A DNA stretch of 64,000 nucleotides. Origin: Brevundimonas naejangsanensis (GTDB lineage Bacteria > Pseudomonadota > Alphaproteobacteria > Caulobacterales > Caulobacteraceae). Position 1 is the stretch's first letter. Each line of letters begins with the position of its first letter. Positions 49,523 through 60,639 of the stretch are shown here, piece by piece. Both the position numbers and the translations under genes were made by a program. The DNA lies in the NCBI RefSeq assembly GCF_003627995.1, contig NZ_CP032707.1:2780501-2844500 (forward strand). Direction: 5' to 3'. Below the pieces are notes generated by a model, which saw only the letters and a list, made by a program, of their open reading frames with translations, was not told where the DNA came from and searched no databases.

Positions 49523-50638
49523 TCAGCGGACGGGAAGGCCATAGATCAGCCCCCGGGGCTGGGCCGTCCATTGCGCGTTCAGCCCTCTCTCCAGATCGAG
49601 GGAGGACTGTTTGCCCAGGTTGCGGTTGAAGATCTCGCCGTAATTGCCTCCCGCGGCGACGGCGTCCCTGGCCCAGGTCCTGGACAGGTTGATGCTGGGG
49701 CCGAAATCCCCCTCGACGCCCAGCAGCCGCCGCACCCTGGGGTCCGGCGAGGTCTTGGCCAGGTCCGAGACGTTCGAGCGCGTCACGCCCAGCTCCTCGC
49801 CCAGGATGAGGGCGTTCAGCGTCCAGCGGATCACCGCCGCCCACCGATCATCGCCGCTGCGCACGACCGGGCCCAGCGGTTCCTTGGAGATGACGTCCGG
49901 CAAGATGACGTGCTGCTGCGGGTTCGGCAGGGTGGTGCGCGCGGCCGCCAGCGCCGAGATGTCGGCGGTGAAGGCGTCGCATTCCTCGCGAGCGTAGGCC
50001 TGGCGCGCCTCGCCCTCGGTGGCGACCACGATGGGGCGGTATTCGATGCCGCGACGACGGAAATAGTCCTCGGCGTTCAGTTCGGTGGTCGAGCCCGCCT
50101 GGACGCAGACGCGGGCTCCGCTCAGTTCCGCCGCGCTGCTCAGATTCAGCGAGCGCCGCACCATGAAGCCCTGGCCGTCGTAATAGTTGATGCCCGCGAA
50201 GCTCAGTTCGCCGCCCGTGTCGCGGGCCATGGTCCAGGAGGTGTTGCGCCACAGCACGTCCACCCGTCCCGCCTGCAACGCCTCGAAGCGCTGCTCCGTC
50301 GTCAGTGGCACGAAGCGCACGGCGTCGGGGTCGCCGAAGATGGCGGCGGCGGTGGCGCGGCAGAAGTCGACGTCGAACCCCCGCCAGGCGCCGCGATTGT
50401 CGGTGTAGGCGAAGCCGACCAGCCCCTCATGCACGCCGCAGTTCAGGCGGCCGCGCTGGCGGATCGCCGCCAGGGTCGGGCTTTCCCTGATCTCAGGCAG
50501 GGCGGCGGGCGCGCGGGCGGACGGCTCGCGGGTTTCCGGCGCTTCCGGTTCGGCCGGCCTGTGACAGGCGCCCGTCGCTGCCGCCAAGGCCGCCGCCAGA
50601 ACCGCCGCCCGCCCCGCTCCGCCCCGCCATCTCCGCAT
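49523..50638 (-). CDS. Amino-acid ABC transporter substrate-binding lipoprotein (AapJ/BztA-like)
   Basis: A 371-residue periplasmic binding protein with lipobox near residue 25 (AAATGAC). The mature part matches the general L-amino-acid binding group: IRQRGRLNCGVHEGLVGFAY, GFDVDFCRATAAAIFGD, VDVLWRNTSWTMARDTG, GARVCVQAGSTTELN, ECDAFTADISALAAAR and WTLNALILGEELGV. A Pro/Glu-rich linker (PAEPEAPETREPSARAP) follows the lipid anchor. No permease or ATPase gene is adjacent, so it is an orphan here and may work with a distant transporter. Confidence 0.88.
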   Translation of the reverse strand: MRRWRGGAGRAAVLAAALAAATGACHRPAEPEAPETREPSARAPAALPEIRESPTLAAIRQRGRLNCGVHEGLVGFAYTDNRGAWRGFDVDFCRATAAAIFGDPDAVRFVPLTTEQRFEALQAGRVDVLWRNTSWTMARDTGGELSFAGINYYDGQGFMVRRSLNLSSAAELSGARVCVQAGSTTELNAEDYFRRRGIEYRPIVVATEGEARQAYAREECDAFTADISALAAARTTLPNPQQHVILPDVISKEPLGPVVRSGDDRWAAVIRWTLNALILGEELGVTRSNVSDLAKTSPDPRVRRLLGVEGDFGPSINLSRTWARDAVAAGGNYGEIFNRNLGKQSSLDLERGLNAQWTAQPRGLIYGLPVR

Positions 50639-50715
50639 TCGTCCGCCGCTCCGTCTTGCACCCTGCGACAGTTTAGAGCCCTCTAGGCCCGGAACCGCAA
50701 CCCGCCGGAGCGCTC

Positions 50716-51891
50716 ATGCCGCCCATTTCCGACCGAACCCGCCTGATCTCCAGCGCCACCCGGCGCGGCAGGGGGCGCCGTCCGGTCAATCCGCCGGTGG
50801 AGCGCGCCTCGACCATGCTCAGCGACGATCCCGCCCGGATGCAGGAGGGTTCGGACGGCCCCGTCTATGGGCTGGACGGCACGAGCGCGGCGCGCGAACT
50901 GCGCACCCTGCTGGCGGACATGGAGGGCGCGGCCGACGCCTTCCTGGTCCCCTCGGGCCTGGCGGCCGTGACCGTGCCGTTGCTGGCCCTGCTGCGCCCC
51001 GGCGACGAGGTGGTCACGACCGACGCCGTCTATGGCCCGACGCGCCGCTTCCTGACGCGCCATCTGGCCGCGCGCGGGGTCGGCGCCCGGTTCCACCCCG
51101 CCGACGCCTCGACCGACGCCATCCTGGCCGGCATCGGGCCGCAGACGCGGATTCTGCTGATCGAGGCGCCCGCCTCCCTGTCCTTCGACATGGTCGACGT
51201 CCCCGCCCTGGCCGCCGCCTGCCGCGCGCGTGGCGTCCTGACCGTCATGGACAACACCTGGGCGGCGGGGCTGGCCTTCCGTCCGCTGGCGCATGGAATC
51301 GACGTCAGCGTCCAGGCCCTGACGAAATACGTGGGCGGCCATTCCGACATCCTGATGGGCGGGATCGCCGCCGGCGCGCCCGAAGTCCTTCGCGCCCTAA
51401 CGCACGCCATCGAGGACATGGGCTGGCATGTCTCGCCCGACGACGCATGGCTGGCGTTGAGGGGCATTCGCACCCTGCCCCTGCGGTATCAGGCCCAGGC
51501 GCGCTCGGCCCTGCAGGTCGCCCAATGGCTGCAGACGCGGCCCGAGGTGGCGCAGGTCCTCTATCCGCCCCTGCCGGGCTCCGTCGGGCATGAGCTGTGG
51601 CGGCGCGACTTCGACGGCGCGGCCTCGATCATGGGGCTGGTGATGAAGGGCGGCGACACGGCGGCGGCCCACGCCTTCATGCGGGCGCTGAGCCTGTTCG
51701 GCATGGGATATTCCTGGGGCGGCTATGAAAGCCTGGTCACCCATGAAACGCCGCAGTTGACCCATCGCCTGCACGCCCCCGCCCTGCCCGGCCAGCTTCT
51801 GCGCCTGCATATCGGGCTTGAGGACCCAGTCGACCTGATGAACGACCTGGAAGGCGGGCTCGCTGGATGGCAAGCGCAGTTGAACGCCTGA
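50716..51891 (+). CDS. metC: Cystathionine beta-lyase / Cys-Met metabolism PLP enzyme
   Basis: A 391-residue fold-type I PLP enzyme. Seen: PVYGLDGTSAARELRTLLADMEGA near the N-terminus, LVPSGLAAVTVPLLALLRPGD, DNTWAAGLAFRPL, and the PLP lysine in ALTKYVGGHSDILMGG (about residue 204). MGYSWGGYESLV near the C-terminus is typical of MetC. It would split cystathionine to homocysteine, pyruvate and ammonia. A gamma-synthase or gamma-lyase is the main alternative, as the subgroup is hard to separate by eye. ATG 50716. Confidence 0.85.
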   Translation: MPPISDRTRLISSATRRGRGRRPVNPPVERASTMLSDDPARMQEGSDGPVYGLDGTSAARELRTLLADMEGAADAFLVPSGLAAVTVPLLALLRPGDEVVTTDAVYGPTRRFLTRHLAARGVGARFHPADASTDAILAGIGPQTRILLIEAPASLSFDMVDVPALAAACRARGVLTVMDNTWAAGLAFRPLAHGIDVSVQALTKYVGGHSDILMGGIAAGAPEVLRALTHAIEDMGWHVSPDDAWLALRGIRTLPLRYQAQARSALQVAQWLQTRPEVAQVLYPPLPGSVGHELWRRDFDGAASIMGLVMKGGDTAAAHAFMRALSLFGMGYSWGGYESLVTHETPQLTHRLHAPALPGQLLRLHIGLEDPVDLMNDLEGGLAGWQAQLNA

Positions 51892-51906
51892 TCGCGCCTT
51901 CGCCGT

Positions 51907-52035
51907 TCAGAAACCGAAGGCCAGGCGCAAGAGCCCGCGCGCGACCAGCGCCAGCCCCATGACGCTGAGCGTCGCGCCGATCACGAACACCACGCGGAAA
52001 TGCCGGTGCAGAAAGTAAAGGATGTCGCCTGCCAT
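51907..52035 (-). CDS. Possible small membrane protein (42 residues)
   Basis: ATG 52035 to TGA 51907 encodes a 42-residue peptide: MAGDILYFLHRHFRV, one hydrophobic helix (VFVIGATLSVMGLALVA), then a basic end LLRLAFGF. The single clean helix with flanking charges, codon use like its neighbours and position in an otherwise empty 213-bp gap support a real small protein. The ribosome site is weak, so it could be chance. Confidence 0.45.
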   Translation of the reverse strand: MAGDILYFLHRHFRVVFVIGATLSVMGLALVARGLLRLAFGF

Positions 52036-52104
52036 GTGCGCTGACCCAAAAGGTTAACACAACTATAACATTTGACGGACGAACGTCGCAACAAGCGTGC
52101 GTGA

Positions 52105-53877
<1,773 letters not shown>

Positions 53878-54291
53878 TTACTGGGCGGGCGCGCCCTGGC
53901 CGGCCGGAAGGCTGGCTTCCAGGTCATCCAGCGACGGAGCCGCCGGCTGGGCCGGAGCGGCCGGGGCGGCTTCCGGGGCCGGAGCCGTTTGCTGCGGCTG
54001 GTCGACGGCGATGGAGCCGACGGCCTCGGCGTCGATCACCGAGCGCGAGCCCCGCGCGAAGTTGCCCGCGATCGTCAGGCCGATGGCGCAGACGAAGAAG
54101 GCCACCGCCAGGATGGACGTCGTGCGGGTCAGCAGATTGCCCGCTCCCCGCGCCGTCATGAAGCCCGAAGGACCGCCGCCCATGCCCAGGGCGCCGCCCT
54201 CGGAACGCTGCAGCAGGATCACGGCCGACAGGGCGACCGAGATGAGGATCATGGCGACGAGCAGAATGGTCTGGAGCATGGCGTCATTCAT
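53878..54291 (-). CDS. secG: Preprotein translocase subunit SecG
   Basis: A 137-residue SecG with two membrane helices (about 7-25 and 58-78) and the hallmark loop LLQRSEGGALGMGGGPSGFMT between them. The C-terminal tail (about 90-137) is Ala/Pro/Gln-rich and probably unstructured, common in alphaproteobacteria. Part of SecYEG. ATG 54291; an internal ATG 12 nt on is possible. Lies next to tpiA, as often seen. Confidence 0.93.
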   Translation of the reverse strand: MNDAMLQTILLVAMILISVALSAVILLQRSEGGALGMGGGPSGFMTARGAGNLLTRTTSILAVAFFVCAIGLTIAGNFARGSRSVIDAEAVGSIAVDQPQQTAPAPEAAPAAPAQPAAPSLDDLEASLPAGQGAPAQ

Positions 54292-54364
54292 GTGGGCGCA
54301 GAGGCGCGCCGATCAAGCGGCGGCCTCTAACACTGTTGGCGGTTTCGGGCAAACGGCTCGGCGC

Positions 54365-55114
54365 TCAGGCCGCGCGAATGATGCCCAGGAAGTCGTCGGC
54401 CTTCAGCGAGGCGCCGCCGACCAGGGCGCCGCCGACTTCCGGCACCGCCAGGATTTCGGCCGCGTTCGACGGCTTGACCGAGCCGCCGTAGAGGATCGGC
54501 GCAGTCCGGCCGCCCTCGCCCAGCTTGGCGACCATGGCGGCGCGCACGGCGGCGTGGACCTCCTCGATCTGCTCCAGCGTGGGCGTCAAGCCCGTGCCGA
54601 TGGCCCAGACCGGCTCATAGGCGACGGCGAAGGCCTTGCCCGCCAGCGAGGCCGGCAGCGACCCCGCGACCTGACGGCTGACGACCTCGACGGCCTGGCC
54701 GGCTTCGCGCTCCTGCAGGGTCTCGCCGATGCAGACGATGGGCTCCAGGCCGGCAGCCAGGGCCGCCTCGACCTTGGCGGCGACGTCGGCGTCGGTCTCG
54801 CCGAATCCGGCGCGGCGCTCCGAGTGGCCGAGAATCACCAGGGTCGCGCCCGCATCGCGGACCATCTCGGCCGAGACCGAGCCGGTATAGGCGCCCGAGG
54901 ACGCAGCGTGGCAGTCCTGCCCGCCGATCTCGACCGCGCCGCCCGCCAGGGCGCGCGCCATGCGCTCGATCAAGGTGGCGGGCGGACACAGGGCCACGCG
55001 ACAGGCCGCAGCCTGCGTCTTCAGCGCCCTTTCAAGGGTTTCAGCCTCGGCCAGGCTCGCGCCCAGGCCGTTCATTTTCCAGTTGCCGGCGACCAGCTTC
55101 ACAGATTGTTTCAT
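54365..55114 (-). CDS. tpiA: Triose-phosphate isomerase
   Basis: A 249-residue TIM barrel: N-terminal VAGNWKMNG (Asn/Lys catalytic), ILGHSERR (catalytic His about 94), the catalytic Glu in AYEPVWAIGTG (about 165) and ILYGGSVKPSNA. Glycolysis/gluconeogenesis. ATG 55114. Divergent from ppiD across a 131-bp gap. Confidence 0.96.
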   Translation of the reverse strand: MKQSVKLVAGNWKMNGLGASLAEAETLERALKTQAAACRVALCPPATLIERMARALAGGAVEIGGQDCHAASSGAYTGSVSAEMVRDAGATLVILGHSERRAGFGETDADVAAKVEAALAAGLEPIVCIGETLQEREAGQAVEVVSRQVAGSLPASLAGKAFAVAYEPVWAIGTGLTPTLEQIEEVHAAVRAAMVAKLGEGGRTAPILYGGSVKPSNAAEILAVPEVGGALVGGASLKADDFLGIIRAA

Positions 55115-55245
55115 GCGGCCTGTCTAGTGGCGGCCGCGGCGGAAGCCAAGATGTCGTCAAGCCTCACTTGCGGCGGCGGCCCTGCTCCCCCTATACGCGA
55201 CCCTTGGCGCCCTTTCGACGCCGGCCCTCGTCAGGTTCTTCTTCG

Positions 55246-57162
55246 ATGATCACGCTCTTCCGCAACTTCGCCAAGTCGAAATGGGCCGCGGGCCTGTTCG
55301 CCCTGATCATCCTCAGCTTCCTGGTGGTCGGCGCCCAGTCCGACATCTTCGCCAACCTGGGGCCGCGCCACATCATCAGCGCCGGCGACCGCAGCGTGGA
55401 TTCGGGGCAGTTCCGCGCCGACTTCGAGCGCGTGCGCACCAATCTGCAGGAACAGGCCGGCCGTCCCGTCAGCTATGACGACATGGTCAAGGAGAACCTG
55501 CACCAGCAGTATCTCGACAGCCAGACCCAGCGCCTGGGCTTCCTGGACTGGGCCTATAAGGCCGGCATCCGCCCCGGCAAGGAGCTGGTTCTGGCGCAGA
55601 TCCGCAAGATCCCCGCCTTCTTCAACCAGATCACAGGCCAGTTCGACAAAGACCTCTACACCCAGGCCCTGGCCCAGCAGAACCTGACCTCGGAAATGCT
55701 CGAGCAGGACCTACGCGACCAGTATGTGACCGCCCACGTCGGCTCGGCCGTGTTCGCCGGCCTGCAGGCGCCGCGCGTCTATGCCGCCCTGCTGGCGGGC
55801 CAGGCGCTGGAGACCCGCGACGGCCGCTGGTTCACCGTCACCCAGGACATGGCCGGCCGCGCCGCCGCCCCGACCGACGCCCAGCTGACCGCCTTCATGA
55901 AGGAGAACGAAGAGCGCCTGCGCAGCCCCGAGTTCCGCATGATCTCCCTGGTCCTGTTCACCCCGGGTCCGAACGATCCGCGCCCGACCGTCACCGAGGA
56001 GCAGATCAAGGAGCGCTATGAGTTCCGCAAGGCCGCCCTGGCCGAGCCGGAGAAGCGCACCTTCATGACCCTGACGGTCCCGACCAAGGCCGCCGCCGAC
56101 AAGATCGCCGCCGACCTGCGCGCCGGCCAGAACCCGGCCGACGTGGCCAAGGCCAACAACATCCAGCTGGGCGATTACAAGGCCACGCCGCAGGCCGCCG
56201 TGGGCGACCCCGCCGTCGGCGCCGCCGTTTTCGGCCTGGCCGTCGACCAGGTCTCGGCCCCGATCCAGGGCCGCCTGGGCTTCACCGTGGCCAAGGTGGC
56301 CGCCATCCAGCCCGGTCAGGCCGTGACGCTGGAGGGCGCCCGTCCCGCCCTGACTCAGGAACTGCAGGCCGAAGCCGTCAAGGCCGCGACCTACGCCAAG
56401 GTCGAGCAGTTCGAGAAGGCCCGCCAGGAAGGCAAGAACCTGGCCGCCGCCGCCGAAGCGGCCAAGGCTCGCGTGATCCAGCTGCCGCCCTTCACCCAGC
56501 AGGGCCAGCTTCCCGACGGCCGGCCGATGAACGCCCCGCGCCAGGTCCTGGAAAGCGCCTACGCCCTGTCCAAGGGCGGCGAAAGCGACGTGATCGACGC
56601 CGGCGACGGCCAGTATTTCGCCGTGCGCCTGGACGACATCCGCGCGGCCGCCCTGCCGACCCTGGACGAAGTCCGCGCCCCGCTGGCCCAGCAATGGACC
56701 CTGCGTGAGAACGCCCGCCGCCTGTCGGCCAAGACCGAAGAACTGGCCGGGCGCGTCCGCGCCGGCGAGGACATCGCCAAGGTGGCCGCCGAATCCGGCG
56801 CCCAGCTGACCGTCCGCACCGGCGTGCAGCAGAGCCGCGCGGCCCAGGCCGAAGTCGGCGACGGCGTCCTGCGCGGCCTGTTCGGCCAGGGCAAGGGTCA
56901 GGTCTTCTCCGGCCAGCAGACGCAGGACAGCTTCATCGTCGGCCGCGTCGACGCCGTTCACGCCGCCGTCCCGGCCCTGGCCGCGCCGCTGGCCGAGCAG
57001 GCCCGTCCGCGCCTGACCGAAGAGCTGGCCAACGCCATGGCCGACCGCACCATCGCCGCGGCCGCCGCTCGCACCAAGTCGCGCAACGACCCGGCCCTCG
57101 CCCTGCAGGCCCTGGGCGTCGAGGCGCCGACCGCCGCGCCCGCGACGCCCGCCAAGAAGTGA
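55246..57162 (+). CDS. ppiD: PpiD-like periplasmic peptidyl-prolyl isomerase/chaperone
   Basis: A 638-residue membrane-anchored folding factor: cytoplasmic MITLFRNFAKSKWA, one helix (about 15-32), a SurA_N-like region (about 50-165, VTSYDDMV/ENLHQQYLDSQ pattern), a region like a parvulin domain (about 250-380, AADKIAADLRAGQNPADVAK) and a long Ala/Gln-rich C-terminus. Parvulin active-site residues look weak, so it may work mainly as a chaperone for secreted proteins. ATG 55246 is chosen because it precedes the signal anchor; a longer frame adds an Arg/Pro-rich unlikely head. Its stop overlaps trpE (TGATG). Confidence 0.88.
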   Translation: MITLFRNFAKSKWAAGLFALIILSFLVVGAQSDIFANLGPRHIISAGDRSVDSGQFRADFERVRTNLQEQAGRPVSYDDMVKENLHQQYLDSQTQRLGFLDWAYKAGIRPGKELVLAQIRKIPAFFNQITGQFDKDLYTQALAQQNLTSEMLEQDLRDQYVTAHVGSAVFAGLQAPRVYAALLAGQALETRDGRWFTVTQDMAGRAAAPTDAQLTAFMKENEERLRSPEFRMISLVLFTPGPNDPRPTVTEEQIKERYEFRKAALAEPEKRTFMTLTVPTKAAADKIAADLRAGQNPADVAKANNIQLGDYKATPQAAVGDPAVGAAVFGLAVDQVSAPIQGRLGFTVAKVAAIQPGQAVTLEGARPALTQELQAEAVKAATYAKVEQFEKARQEGKNLAAAAEAAKARVIQLPPFTQQGQLPDGRPMNAPRQVLESAYALSKGGESDVIDAGDGQYFAVRLDDIRAAALPTLDEVRAPLAQQWTLRENARRLSAKTEELAGRVRAGEDIAKVAAESGAQLTVRTGVQQSRAAQAEVGDGVLRGLFGQGKGQVFSGQQTQDSFIVGRVDAVHAAVPALAAPLAEQARPRLTEELANAMADRTIAAAAARTKSRNDPALALQALGVEAPTAAPATPAKK

Positions 57163-58699
57163 TGGCTCAGGAACAGACCGCAGCGCAGCGCGACCCCTTC
57201 ATCGCCGGTCTGACGGCGGGCCGGCCCCAGGTGCTGGTCCGCCGCTTGGTCGACGATCTGGAGACCCCCGTCTCGGCCTTCCTGAAGGTCGGGCACGGGC
57301 GGCGCTACGCCAGCCTGTTCGAGTCGGTCGAGGGCGGCGCCGTCAACGGTCGCTACTCCTTCGTCACCCTGTCGCCGGACGTGGTCTGGCGCTGCCGCGA
57401 CGGCAAGGCCGAGATCGCGCGCGGCGCCGATGTCCTGGCCGATATCTTCACGCCCGAAGACAGGCCCGCGCTGGGGTCCCTGCGCGCCCTGATCGCGGCG
57501 ACGAAGTTCGACCTGCCCGCCGACCTGCCGCCGATGGCCGCCGGACTGTTCGGCGTCTTCGGCTATGACATGGTGCGGCTGCTGGAGCCGCTGGGCCCGG
57601 CCAATCCCGACCCGTTGGACCTGTCCGACGCCGTCATGGCGCGCCCGGCCCTGGTCGCCATCTTCGATTCGGTGAAGCACGAGATCGTGCTGATCTCCGC
57701 GGCCTATCCCGACACGGCGGCCGATCCGGCCCAGGCCTACACCGCCGCCGAGGCCCGGCTGGAGGATTTCGAGGACCGCCTGCGCGGCCCCTGCCCATCC
57801 AGCGCGAGGTCGAGCCGGTTCCCGCGCCCGCCTTCCATTCCGACGTGGACGAGGCCGCCTTCGGCCGCATGGTCGCGCGGGCCAAGGACTACATCGCCGC
57901 CGGCGACATCTTCCAGGTGGTGCTGGCGCACCGCTTCTCGGCGCCGTGGGACCAGGACCCGTTCGCCTTCTACCGGGCGCTGCGTCGCGGCAACCCGTCG
58001 CCCTATCTGTTCTTCCTCGACTACGTTGACTTCCAACTGGCCGGGTCCAGCCCGGAAATCCTGGTCCGGTTGAAAGACGGCCGCGTCACCATCCGCCCCC
58101 TGGCCGGCACCCGCCCGCGCGGCGCCACGCCCGAGCAGGACAAGGCGCTGGAGGCCGAACTGCTGGCTGATCCCAAGGAGCGGGCCGAGCACCTGATGCT
58201 GCTGGACCTGGGCCGCAACGACGTGGGCCGCGTCTCATCGCCCGGCTCGGTCGAGGTCACGGAAAGCTTCGTGGTCGAGCGCTACAGCCAAGTCATGCAC
58301 ATCGTCTCCAACGTCAACGGCGCGGCCGATCCCAAGCTGGACGCAGTGGACACGCTTCTGGCCGCCCTGCCCGCCGGCACCCTGTCGGGCGCGCCTAAGG
58401 TGCGGGCCATGGAGGTTATCGACGAGCTTGAGACCGAGAAGCGCGGCGTCGGCTATGGCGGCGGCGTGGGCTACATCTCGGCCAACGGCGAGGCGGACAT
58501 CTGCATCGTCCTGCGCACCGCCATGTTCGCGCGCGGCAAGATCTTCGTCCAGGCCGGCGCCGGCGTCGTCGCCGACAGCGATCCGGCCGCCGAATACGCC
58601 GAGACCCTGGCCAAGGCCCGTGCTCCGATGAAGGCGGCCGAGGACGCGTGGCGCTTCACCGCGACCACTCGCGGCCAGGGCGCCGGCGGATCAGTCTAA
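57162..58699 (+). pseudogene. trpE: Anthranilate synthase component I, one-base frameshift
   Basis: TrpE of about 513 residues when two frames are joined. The first holds ETPVSAFLKVGHGRRYASLF (N-terminal substrate/Trp region) up to LEDFEDRLRGP. The second has AKDYIAAGDIFQVVLAHRF, PLAGTRPRGAT, LGRNDVGRVSSPGSV and GTLSGAPKVRAMEVID. The break is at the C-run 57788-57791 (four C where five would restore GPLPIQREVEPVPAPAF). Everything else is intact, and trpG, trpD and trpC follow, so a sequencing error or very recent mutation is likely. TrpE with TrpG makes anthranilate from chorismate. Start ATG 57162 overlaps the ppiD stop. No leader peptide is visible. Confidence 0.88.
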
Positions 58700-58884
58700 G
58701 GATTGGAAACCGTGGAACCCTGGTCAAACGACACGCCGGGGCCCGCGACCATGGTCCCGGCCAGAAGGACCGCCGCTGTGGCGGCGAAGGCGGCTGCGGC
58801 CAGCAGGCGCAGGGGTTTCGGCTGCTCGGCCGGCGCCTCGTTCAACAGGGCGCGGGCGTTACGAATGGCTTCAAGAGGGGTCAA
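58696..58884 (-). CDS. Small membrane protein convergent with trpE
   Basis: A 62-residue frame: soluble N-terminal helix (LEAIRNARALLNEAPAEQPK), then one membrane helix (LRLLAAAAFAATAAVLLAGTM) and a short polar tail. It starts at TTG 58884 with GGAAGAA upstream and ends across the trpE stop (3-nt overlap). It interrupts the rightward trp genes on the opposite strand. The amphipathic-helix plus membrane pattern and its position in a 310-bp gap suggest a real small protein. Function unknown. Confidence 0.55.
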   Translation of the reverse strand: MTPLEAIRNARALLNEAPAEQPKPLRLLAAAAFAATAAVLLAGTMVAGPGVSFDQGSTVSNP

Positions 58885-59009
58885 GACGGAATTCTTCCGA
58901 TGGCGATGCCCCTGTATCGCCTGGACAGCTTAACGTCCGCTTTCATTCGGCCCGCTTGGTCCCCCTACGCTTGGCCCCCCGCCTCCCCCCGTCCTAAGAA
59001 GCCTTCGCC

Positions 59010-59600
59010 ATGATCCTCGTCGTCGATAACTACGACAGCTTCACCTACAACCTCGTCCACTACCTCGCGGAGCTGGGCGCCCAGACGCACGTTGTCCGCA
59101 ACGACGACCTGACCGTCGAAGAAGCCTGGGCGCTGAAGCCCGAGGCGGTCCTGCTGTCCCCCGGCCCCTGCGCCCCCGACCAGGCGGGCATCTGCCTGCC
59201 GCTGCTGCAGACGGCGGCGCAGACCATGCCCATCCTGGGCGTCTGCCTGGGCCACCAGTCGATCGGCCAGGCCTTCGGCGGCGAGGTGGTGCGCGCCAAG
59301 ACCCTGATGCACGGCAAGACCTCGCCCATCCTGCACGAAGGGCGCGGTGTGTTCGGCGGCCTGCCCTCGCCCTTCACGGCGACGCGCTACCACTCCTTGG
59401 CCGTGCGCCGCGAAACCCTGCCCGACGCGCTGGAGGTCACCGCCTGGACCGAGGATGGCGAGATCATGGGCCTGTCGCACCGCACACGGCCGATCCACGG
59501 CGTCCAATTCCACCCGGAATCCATCGCCACCGAACACGGCCATGAGATGATCGCCAACTTCCTCGACCTGGCGGGCGTCCGGCGCCTGGCGACGGTCTGA
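59010..59600 (+). CDS. trpG: Anthranilate synthase component II (glutamine amidotransferase)
   Basis: A 196-residue class I amidotransferase: [13 protein letters not shown] at the N-terminus, [12 protein letters not shown], nucleophile Cys in [10 protein letters not shown] (about 80) and the His/Glu pair in [12 protein letters not shown]. It hands ammonia to TrpE; it may also serve PabB. ATG 59010, 4 nt ahead of trpD. Confidence 0.94.
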   Translation: MILVVDNYDSFTYNLVHYLAELGAQTHVVRNDDLTVEEAWALKPEAVLLSPGPCAPDQAGICLPLLQTAAQTMPILGVCLGHQSIGQAFGGEVVRAKTLMHGKTSPILHEGRGVFGGLPSPFTATRYHSLAVRRETLPDALEVTAWTEDGEIMGLSHRTRPIHGVQFHPESIATEHGHEMIANFLDLAGVRRLATV

Positions 59601-59604
59601 CGCC

Positions 59605-60639
59605 ATGGACACCATAAAGCCCCTGCTGGCCAAGCTGGTCGACGGCCAGGTGCTGACCCTGGACGAGGCCAAGGCCTTCTTCGCCGCCTGCCTGCGCGGC
59701 GAACCGACCCCGTCCCAGGTCGCCGCCGCCGTCACCGCCCTGCGCATTCGCGGCGAGACGGTGGACGAGATCGTCGCCTTCGCCAGCGCCATGCGCGACG
59801 CCGCCCTGTCGCTGAACCACCCGTTCGACGAGGTGATCGACACCTGCGGCACCGGCGGCGACGGCCAGCACACCTACAATGTCTCGACGGCCGCCGCCTT
59901 CGTGCTGGCGGGCGCGGGCCTGAAGGTCGCCAAGCACGGCAACCGAGCCGTCAGCTCCAAGTCCGGTTCGTCCGACGTTCTGGCCGCCCTGGGCGTCAAT
60001 CTGGACGCCACGCCCGCCCAGCAAGCGCGGGCGCTGGACCGGGCGGGCGTCGCCTTCCTGTTCGCCCCGACCTATCACGGGGCCATGCGCCACGTCGGGC
60101 CGGTGCGTGGCGAGATCGGCTTCCGCACCGTGTTCAACCTGCTGGGGCCGCTGTGCAATCCGGCTGGCGCGACGCATCAGGTCATGGGCGTCTATGATCC
60201 CGCCCTGCTGGAGCCGCTGGCCGAGGTGCTGGGCCGACTGGGCGCCAGGCGAGCCTGGACCGTCAACGGCCAGGGCCTGGACGAGTTGACCACCACGGGG
60301 CCGACCGAGGTGGCGGAATGGAAGGACGGCGCCGTGCGCCGCTTCACCGTCACCCCCGCCGACGCCGGACTGCCGCTGGCGACCATGGACGACCTGCGCG
60401 GCGGCGACGCCGAGCACAATGCGGCGGCCCTGACGGCCCTGCTGGCGGGCGAGCGCGGGCCTTACCGCGACATCGTCCTGCTGAACGCCGCCGCCGCTTT
60501 GGTTGTGGCCGGGCGGGCCGACGACCTGAAATCGGGCGCCGAGCTCGCCGCCGCCGTCATCGACGACGGCCGCGCCGCCGCCGCCCTGGCTGAACTGGTG
60601 CGCGTCTCCCACGCGCCGATCGAAGACGAGGACGCCTGA
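59605..60639 (+). CDS. trpD: Anthranilate phosphoribosyltransferase
   Basis: A 344-residue TrpD: PRPP loop [17 protein letters not shown] (about 80-96), [17 protein letters not shown], and [18 protein letters not shown]. Joins anthranilate and PRPP. ATG 59605; its stop overlaps the trpC ATG (TGATG). Confidence 0.96.
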   Translation: MDTIKPLLAKLVDGQVLTLDEAKAFFAACLRGEPTPSQVAAAVTALRIRGETVDEIVAFASAMRDAALSLNHPFDEVIDTCGTGGDGQHTYNVSTAAAFVLAGAGLKVAKHGNRAVSSKSGSSDVLAALGVNLDATPAQQARALDRAGVAFLFAPTYHGAMRHVGPVRGEIGFRTVFNLLGPLCNPAGATHQVMGVYDPALLEPLAEVLGRLGARRAWTVNGQGLDELTTTGPTEVAEWKDGAVRRFTVTPADAGLPLATMDDLRGGDAEHNAAALTALLAGERGPYRDIVLLNAAAALVVAGRADDLKSGAELAAAVIDDGRAAAALAELVRVSHAPIEDEDA

